Origin: Bradyrhizobium sp. LHD-71
GTDB lineage: Bacteria; Pseudomonadota; Alphaproteobacteria; Rhizobiales; Xanthobacteraceae
DNA length: 64,000 bases
Assembly (NCBI RefSeq): GCF_031157255.1
Contig: NZ_JAVIFX010000003.1
Location: 310,001-374,000, forward strand
Reading direction: 5' to 3'
Under the pieces are notes generated by a model that saw only the letters and a list, made by a program, of their open reading frames with translations, made no database searches and was not told where the DNA came from. This document shows, one piece after another, positions 59,494-64,000 of this stretch. Both the position numbers and the translations under genes were made by a program. How positions within the stretch are numbered: position 1 is the stretch's first letter; each line of letters begins with the position of its first letter.

Positions 59494-60192
59494 TCAGCGC
59501 GGCGTCGCCACAAACGAAAGCCGGGCCGGCTGGTGTTCGAAATTGAACGGCAGCCGCGCTGCTTTGAATCCCGCCGCGTCGATGCGTTCGGTGATTTCCC
59601 GTTCGGTATAGGTCGTGATGCCAAGGCTCGCGCGGATGCGCCGATAGGGGGAAAGCACGGTACGCACGAGCCCTGCGATCGCGGCACCGAGAAAGTCGTT
59701 TCGCCAAGCGTACCTTAACAGCGCCAGCGCGTCGGAGACGGGGCTCACGCCGGGCGGCACCACATCGGCCAGCACCAGCCGGCCGTCTGGCGTCAGCAAT
59801 CTGCGCCAGGTGCGCAGCAGTGCGTCGAGCTCGTCGCGCGTCAGATACTGGGCGACCGAATTGGCAACGACCAGATCCAGCGTTCCGGCCGGAATGGCCT
59901 GAAGCTCGTCCGGGCCGATCACCTTGATGTTCGGCTGCCCTCCGAAACGGGTCCGCAGATGATCGCGAACGCGCGCCGCGGCCTCGCATAGCCAGAGCTG
60001 TCCGACGCTTGCCGCGACCCGGTCCGCATGCGTGGCCTCGCCGCAACCGAAATCGAGGACCTGCGCACCGGGCGCCGGCCCCAACTGCAGAATACGGTCA
60101 GCGACTTCACGATAATGCTGGTCGAGATGCCGTGCATTCACATAGATCGAATGTTCGGAATTCCAGAAACTGATCCAGTTGTCTTGCGACAT
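59494..60192 (-). CDS. Class I SAM-dependent methyltransferase
   Basis: A 232-residue enzyme with motif I VLDFGCGEATHADRVA at 46-61, a catalytic-core LDLVVANSVAQYLTRDEL, and a post-core LLTPDGRLVLADVVPPG. Substrate unknown; the fold and size match a Methyltransf_25/11 protein. It has a proximal 328-base region upstream shared with dps and sits before the carB leader on the same strand. Confidence 0.88.
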   Translation of the reverse strand: MSQDNWISFWNSEHSIYVNARHLDQHYREVADRILQLGPAPGAQVLDFGCGEATHADRVAASVGQLWLCEAAARVRDHLRTRFGGQPNIKVIGPDELQAIPAGTLDLVVANSVAQYLTRDELDALLRTWRRLLTPDGRLVLADVVPPGVSPVSDALALLRYAWRNDFLGAAIAGLVRTVLSPYRRIRASLGITTYTEREITERIDAAGFKAARLPFNFEHQPARLSFVATPR

Positions 60193-60430
60193 GACGAAGC
60201 TACCGCGCGTTGCCGTTTGGCGGCACGAACCAGACCGGCGATATCTCCGACTGCATCGTGCTGTGAATAAACTGCCACACCAGCGTGATCTTACTTGTAT
60301 GCAGGATGTGCTCGCTTGCGCGTATCGTCATCATCGCCGGCTCGTTGCCCTCTCATTATGCGCGGCAAGGATGAGGGAAATCTGGCAAGGGCCGGTTTGA
60401 TTGAACTGAAGGAGTTGTCGTTCGGCGGGT

Positions 60431-60456
60431 GGAACCTATATTCGGATGGGGACGTT
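60431..60456 (+). promoter_or_regulatory. EcfG-type general stress promoter of dps
   Basis: GGAAC (60431-60435), 17 bases, CGTT (60453-60456). This is the alphaproteobacterial EcfG consensus (GGAAC-N16/17-CGTT), 65 bases before the dps start. dps is a typical general stress gene. Confidence 0.7.
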
Positions 60457-60520
60457 AGTGGGTCTGAAAGCCCCTGTCCATTGCGGCGGGCCGCCGCCGC
60501 TTGTCACAAAGGATTTAGCC

Positions 60521-61060
60521 GTGAACAAGCCCGTCAAGTTCGATCCCAAACAGAAAGTTGCGCCTGCTCTCGATACGCCGACTGATTTGTCACAGGAGGG
60601 CGTCGACAAGATCTCGGCGGCGATGAACGTGATCCTCGCCGATTCATTCGCGCTTTACTTGAAGACCAAGAACTTCCACTGGCACGTCTCCGGACCGCAT
60701 TTTCGCGACTATCACTTGCTGCTCGACGAACAGTCGGCCGCGATCCTTGCGACGACCGATGAGATTGCCGAGCGCGTCCGCAAGATAGGCGGTGCGACGC
60801 TGCGTTCGATCGGTCACATCAGCAAGCTGCAGACCATCGACGACAATGACGAGCCGTTCGTGCCGGCGCGCGACATGCTGCGCGAACTCATGAATGACAA
60901 TAAGGCGGTGGTGAAGACCATGCGCGAAGCGCACGAGATCGCCGACAAATACAATGACAGCGCCACCGCAAGTTTGCTCGAGAACTTCATTGACGAGGCG
61001 GAGAAGCGGACCTGGTTCCTGTTCGAAGCGAGCCGCGACGCGGGTGACAACGCCCGCTGA
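60521..61060 (+). CDS. dps: Dps family DNA-binding ferritin-like protein
   Basis: A 179-residue protein that forms a 12-mer storing iron and protecting DNA. The ferroxidase helix motifs TKNFHWHVSGPHFRDYHLLLDEQ (His53/His55 region) and the LDEQSAAILATTDEIAERVRKIG carboxylates are present. A basic N-terminal tail (KPVKFDPKQKV) could touch DNA. The start is GTG 60521 with AAAGGA seven bases before it. An EcfG-type promoter lies upstream. Confidence 0.94.
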   Translation: MNKPVKFDPKQKVAPALDTPTDLSQEGVDKISAAMNVILADSFALYLKTKNFHWHVSGPHFRDYHLLLDEQSAAILATTDEIAERVRKIGGATLRSIGHISKLQTIDDNDEPFVPARDMLRELMNDNKAVVKTMREAHEIADKYNDSATASLLENFIDEAEKRTWFLFEASRDAGDNAR

Positions 61061-61655
61061 ATTGTACGGATCCACGGCCGACGGGTTTCAGCCAGGATCG
61101 ATTTTATCGGCAGCGACCGAATGGAGCGGCCGGCGGCGGCTCCATTCGCGGTTTCACCTTGCTTTCGAAGGGGCCATCCGGAGAATCCCGACGTGACCAT
61201 CGTGAATGGTTGCGGGATTGTCGCGGGCCTGGAGCATGGCTGGGTCATCGCTTTGTGCTCGGCAATTTCACGCTGAGCTTTTATCCTTGCGCCGGCGCTG
61301 TTTCTTTTGGAGGGCTGCCGGCGGCCACATCTACCAGATGGTCACGGCTCAAAACTTCGCCCCGGTAACGCCGGCATGATCTGCATCCTCGTGCCGGTGT
61401 TCGGTTTTGTATTCCTCTGTCTTCAATACCGCTATCAGCGTGAAGGCCGTTCCGCCGCGCCGGCGAGTGTCACAGCTGCATAGTCGCGCGCGATGGATGG
61501 AGCTCATTCCGTCCGCCTGCCGCGGATTCCTTCGACCGAACGCTGCGGCCGATCAAATTTAGGAAAGTCTGATGAACTTGCAGCAGTGAAGGTACATGAA
61601 TCCTCGGTTTGATCAGCGCGATCGCAATGAAGCTGGGCAAGACGAGCATCGAAGG
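61061..61655. other. Intergenic region between dps and the cytochrome gene
   Basis: No supported gene. A 9-bp hairpin (GAATGGAGC/GCTCCATTC, 61119-61147) may stop dps transcription, but has no T run. A weak 35-codon frame (61376-61483) encodes a hydrophobic N-terminus with no RBS. The rest is unremarkable. Confidence 0.5.
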
Positions 61656-62666
61656 ATGAGGATGGGAGCGGGACGCAAGACAGCCCTTGCCGCGCTGGTG
61701 GCCGGAGTCCTCACGGGAGCCGTTGTTGCGCAAGAGTCGGCTTCGAAAGATGATCCGATCTGGACCGTTCCTGAAGTTGGCGCGTTGCCGAACGACAAGC
61801 ATGGTCGGCTGGTGCGGCGAGGTCGGGATTTGATCACTGCCACTTACGCGCATATCGGACCGTTCGCTGCGCCGGCGAAGCGTTATGCGGGCAATAATCT
61901 GGCTTGCAGCAACTGTCATCTCGAGGCCGGCACGAAGAAGTTTGCGGTGCCAATTTTCGGGCTGTTCGAGGAATTTCCGCAATATAGCGCGCGGACCGGC
62001 GCCGAGATCAGCATCGAGGATCGCATCAATGGTTGCATGACGCGCAGCATGAACGGGCGTCCTCTGCCGCTGAACTCGCCGGAAATGAAGGCCATCGTTG
62101 CCTATATCAAATTCCTGTCGACTGGCGTGCCGCCGGGCCGGAAAGTGCCGGGCCTCGGTGTGGGCCGGATGCCGGAGCTCCAGCGGGCCGCTGATCCAGT
62201 GCGCGGCAAATCGATCTACGCCAAGGCCTGCGTCGCGTGCCACAACATCAACGGCGAGGGCGTGCCCATAACCCATCCCATGACCAAACTCGGCTACATG
62301 GTGCCGCCGTTGTGGGGGCCGGACACGTTTAACGACGGCGCCGGCATGAATCGGCTCATCACCATCGCGAACTTCGTTCACTTCAACATGCCGCATGGCG
62401 CCGATTATCTGGACCCGCAGCTCTCGGCGGAAGATGCGTGGGATGTCGCAGCCTATGTCGTTTCACAGCCGCGGCAGCACAAGGATGGCCTTGACCGCGA
62501 TTATCCGGACCTGCTGACGAAGCCGGTCGATGCGTCCTATGGCCCCTATGCCGACAGCTTCAGCCAACAACAGCACAAGTACGGTCCATTCGCGCCCATT
62601 CGAGACGAACTGAAACGCCTCAAGTCCGAGAAGGGGAGCGGGCAGGGACCACAAAGTCCGCGCTAA
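61656..62666 (+). CDS. tsdA: Di-heme c-type cytochrome, TsdA-like thiosulfate dehydrogenase
   Basis: A 336-residue periplasmic protein with a signal peptide (to about residue 26, VVAQ). Two heme-c sites, CSNCH (84-88) and CVACH (192-196), bind hemes covalently. RINGCMTRSMNG around Cys127 matches the TsdA motif in which a Cys is an axial heme ligand. TsdA oxidises two thiosulfate to tetrathionate. Length and order fit. It is a single gene; start ATG 61656 is chosen over 61596 because it gives a normal signal peptide. Confidence 0.88.
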   Translation: MRMGAGRKTALAALVAGVLTGAVVAQESASKDDPIWTVPEVGALPNDKHGRLVRRGRDLITATYAHIGPFAAPAKRYAGNNLACSNCHLEAGTKKFAVPIFGLFEEFPQYSARTGAEISIEDRINGCMTRSMNGRPLPLNSPEMKAIVAYIKFLSTGVPPGRKVPGLGVGRMPELQRAADPVRGKSIYAKACVACHNINGEGVPITHPMTKLGYMVPPLWGPDTFNDGAGMNRLITIANFVHFNMPHGADYLDPQLSAEDAWDVAAYVVSQPRQHKDGLDRDYPDLLTKPVDASYGPYADSFSQQQHKYGPFAPIRDELKRLKSEKGSGQGPQSPR

Positions 62667-62679
62667 GTGGGGGCAAGCC

Positions 62680-63207
62680 TCACGCGGCCTTCGGCAACGG
62701 AATCTCGAACACCAGGCACGTCGTCGTCGCGTGCGCCAGGAGCTTCCCGCTCGCGTCCCTTAGATGTGCCTCGGCGGTTGCTGCGCGGCGGCCCGCACTC
62801 AGGACGCGTCCCTCGGCGCGGACCGGACCGGTGTCCTTGGTGATCGCCTTGATGAAGCTGATCTTGAATTCCAGTGTCGTGTAACCCTGGCCCTTGTCCA
62901 TCATGGTGTGCACAGACACGCCAAGCACCGTATCCATCAAGGTCGCGGCATAGCCGCCGTGCACCGTGCCGATCGGATTGTAGTAGTCGAACGAGGGAAT
63001 GGCCTCGGCCAGGGCGTAGCCCTTCTCGACCTTCGTCACCAGAAATTCCATGGCGCGTGTGATCGGCGGAGCCGGCATCTTCCCATCGACGACGGCTTGC
63101 ATGAATTCGAGCCCGGTCATCGACGCCATCACTTGCGGCGGGACGACGTCGTAGGTGCGCTCTTCCTTCAGCAGCGCGGCAATGTCCTTGGGGGCGGCGG
63201 CGTTCAT
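62680..63207 (-). CDS. PaaI family hotdog thioesterase
   Basis: A 175-residue thioesterase of the 4HBT/PaaI class. The hotdog core has GTVHGGYAATLMDTVLGVSVHT, where the catalytic HGG and Asp lie, and the EFKISFIKAI strand. It hydrolyses acyl- or aryl-CoA; substrate unknown. ATG 63207 is used; an ATG eight codons upstream is in frame. It is divergent from a TetR gene with a shared palindrome, so the two form a regulator-target pair. Confidence 0.9.
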   Translation of the reverse strand: MNAAAPKDIAALLKEERTYDVVPPQVMASMTGLEFMQAVVDGKMPAPPITRAMEFLVTKVEKGYALAEAIPSFDYYNPIGTVHGGYAATLMDTVLGVSVHTMMDKGQGYTTLEFKISFIKAITKDTGPVRAEGRVLSAGRRAATAEAHLRDASGKLLAHATTTCLVFEIPLPKAA

Positions 63208-63237
63208 CACTTGAAAATCTCCAGCATGCACTTTATG

Positions 63238-63251
63238 ATTACGATCGTAAT
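63238..63251. promoter_or_regulatory. Perfect palindrome in the thioesterase/TetR intergenic region
   Basis: ATTACGATCGTAAT, a 14-bp perfect palindrome, about 31 bases from the thioesterase start and 82 from the TetR start. It is the natural operator for the TetR regulator. Confidence 0.7.
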
Positions 63252-63332
63252 TATTAATTCAATGCCTGTCCAGAACGGCGATGGGAAGGCTGCCATGCCC
63301 GGAGTTCGTCGCCGCGCTTGGGGAGATCGATG

Positions 63333-63932
63333 ATGCGGATCTCGAAGGAAAAGGCGGCTGCGAACCGTGATGAGGTCGTCGTCGCCGCGGCACGATTGTT
63401 TCGCGCCCGCGGCCTCGACGGTGTCGGCGTCGACGCGGTGGCGGAGGCGGCTGGCCTGACCCACGGCGCGGTCTACAGCCATTTCAAATCCAAGAATGCG
63501 CTTGCTGCCCAGGCCGTCCGTCAAGCACTGCATCAATCCATGCGCGAATGGCTTTCGCTGACGGAGGGCCCATCGGCAACGGATGCTTTCGAGAAGCTGC
63601 TGAAGACCTACGTATCGCGCTCCCATCGCGATCATCCCGAAGCCGGCTGCTCGGTCGCCGCAATCGGTGCCGATGCGAACCGCGGCGATGACGATCTACG
63701 CGAGGTCTTTCGCGACGGGGTGACCCAGTTCATCGAGGTGCTGGCGGCTGTATCCCCTGATGCCACCGAGGTAGACAGGCGCCGCACAGCCATCCTACGC
63801 GCGGCGGCGATGGTCGGTGCGCTTGTGATGTCGCGCGCCGCCGCGGCCGACAAGGCTCTGTCGGACGAGATCCTCGCGGTGGTCCGTCGCCGGTTGATCG
63901 ACGTTGGCGTGGGCGGCCCGTTGGCGGGGTGA
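63333..63932 (+). CDS. TetR/AcrR family transcriptional regulator
   Basis: A 199-residue repressor. The N-terminal HTH (VVVAAARLFRARGLDGVGVDAVAEAAGLTHGAVYSHFKSKNAL, about 15-55) is a close match to the family. The ligand domain has LEKLLKTYVSRSHRDHPEAGCSVAAIGAD, as in the AefR/TetR_C_13-like group that often responds to acyl compounds. GGAG seven bases before ATG 63333 sets the start. It is divergent from the thioesterase gene. Confidence 0.91.
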   Translation: MRISKEKAAANRDEVVVAAARLFRARGLDGVGVDAVAEAAGLTHGAVYSHFKSKNALAAQAVRQALHQSMREWLSLTEGPSATDAFEKLLKTYVSRSHRDHPEAGCSVAAIGADANRGDDDLREVFRDGVTQFIEVLAAVSPDATEVDRRRTAILRAAAMVGALVMSRAAAADKALSDEILAVVRRRLIDVGVGGPLAG

Positions 63933-64000
63933 GTTGAGCGCTCACACCGGTCTCTTTGGTGCCTTCCTGGTCTCCTGTTTCCGGCGCTTGCACCAACTCG

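Noticed and set aside
63934-64000. Start of another gene from TTG 63934
   Set aside because: The frame is open to the window end but too short to judge and has no ribosome binding site.

Overview
The window is a high-GC alphaproteobacterial chromosome segment. Gene content and order point to the Bradyrhizobium/Rhodopseudomonas/Afipia group (Nitrobacteraceae). The supporting evidence is: DUF1036-pyk, DUF1244, DUF2312 and DUF3551 genes; an aa3 oxidase subunit IV gene beside a three-gene transhydrogenase; paired phasins; a PdhS-type kinase; a His tRNA without an encoded G-1; EcfG-type and Irr-type promoter motifs; and family-typical short repeats. Assignment to genus is inference. I see no phage, plasmid, insertion sequence or CRISPR array. 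Almost all genes look like core or lineage-core genes.

Layout. 0-9.6 kb: a very large LysM-domain protein of unknown role, an acyl-CoA synthetase and a haloacid dehalogenase, ribosomal protein L36, a TPR lipoprotein-like/periplasmic protein, and DUF1036-pyruvate kinase. 9.7-17.2 kb: DUF1244, a methyltransferase, DUF2312, then three minus-strand genes for envelope and regulation (M15-type DUF882 peptidase, L,D-transpeptidase, sigma-54 response regulator with a CtrA-like box upstream). 17.6-25.1 kb: oligoendopeptidase F, oxidase subunit IV, pntAA-pntAB-pntB, an Ala-rich membrane-anchored protein, an alpha/beta hydrolase, ribosomal protein S21. 25.2-32.5 kb: purE-purK, two c-di-GMP enzymes, two DUF465 proteins and an FAD oxidoreductase. 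32.7-45.2 kb: a spermidine/putrescine-type ABC transporter without a binding protein, AsmA, a 3-oxoacid CoA-transferase (scoAB), an iron(III) ABC transporter without an ATPase, and a PdhS-like histidine kinase whose ATP site is degenerate.

45.4-64 kb: two phasins, tRNA-His, DUF3551, a divergent CsoR/copper-ATPase pair, a candidate anti-Shine-Dalgarno small RNA, trxB-LysR divergent from an Lrp regulator, a triple 36-bp repeat, TauE/SafE, DoxX, GNAT, GreA, carB with a long structured leader ending in an intrinsic terminator, a methyltransferase, Dps under an apparent EcfG promoter, a TsdA-type di-heme cytochrome, and a divergent thioesterase/TetR pair sharing a palindromic operator.

The signals most worth following are non-coding. 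They are the minus-strand RNA at about 50.09-50.23 kb with a C/T-rich anti-SD loop, and the carB leader at 59.16-59.44 kb with a three-way junction and a T-arm-like hairpin. Among proteins, the PdhS-like kinase with lost N and G2 boxes and the triplicated helical LysM protein stand out. All functional statements rest on motif recognition by eye; no database search was run.
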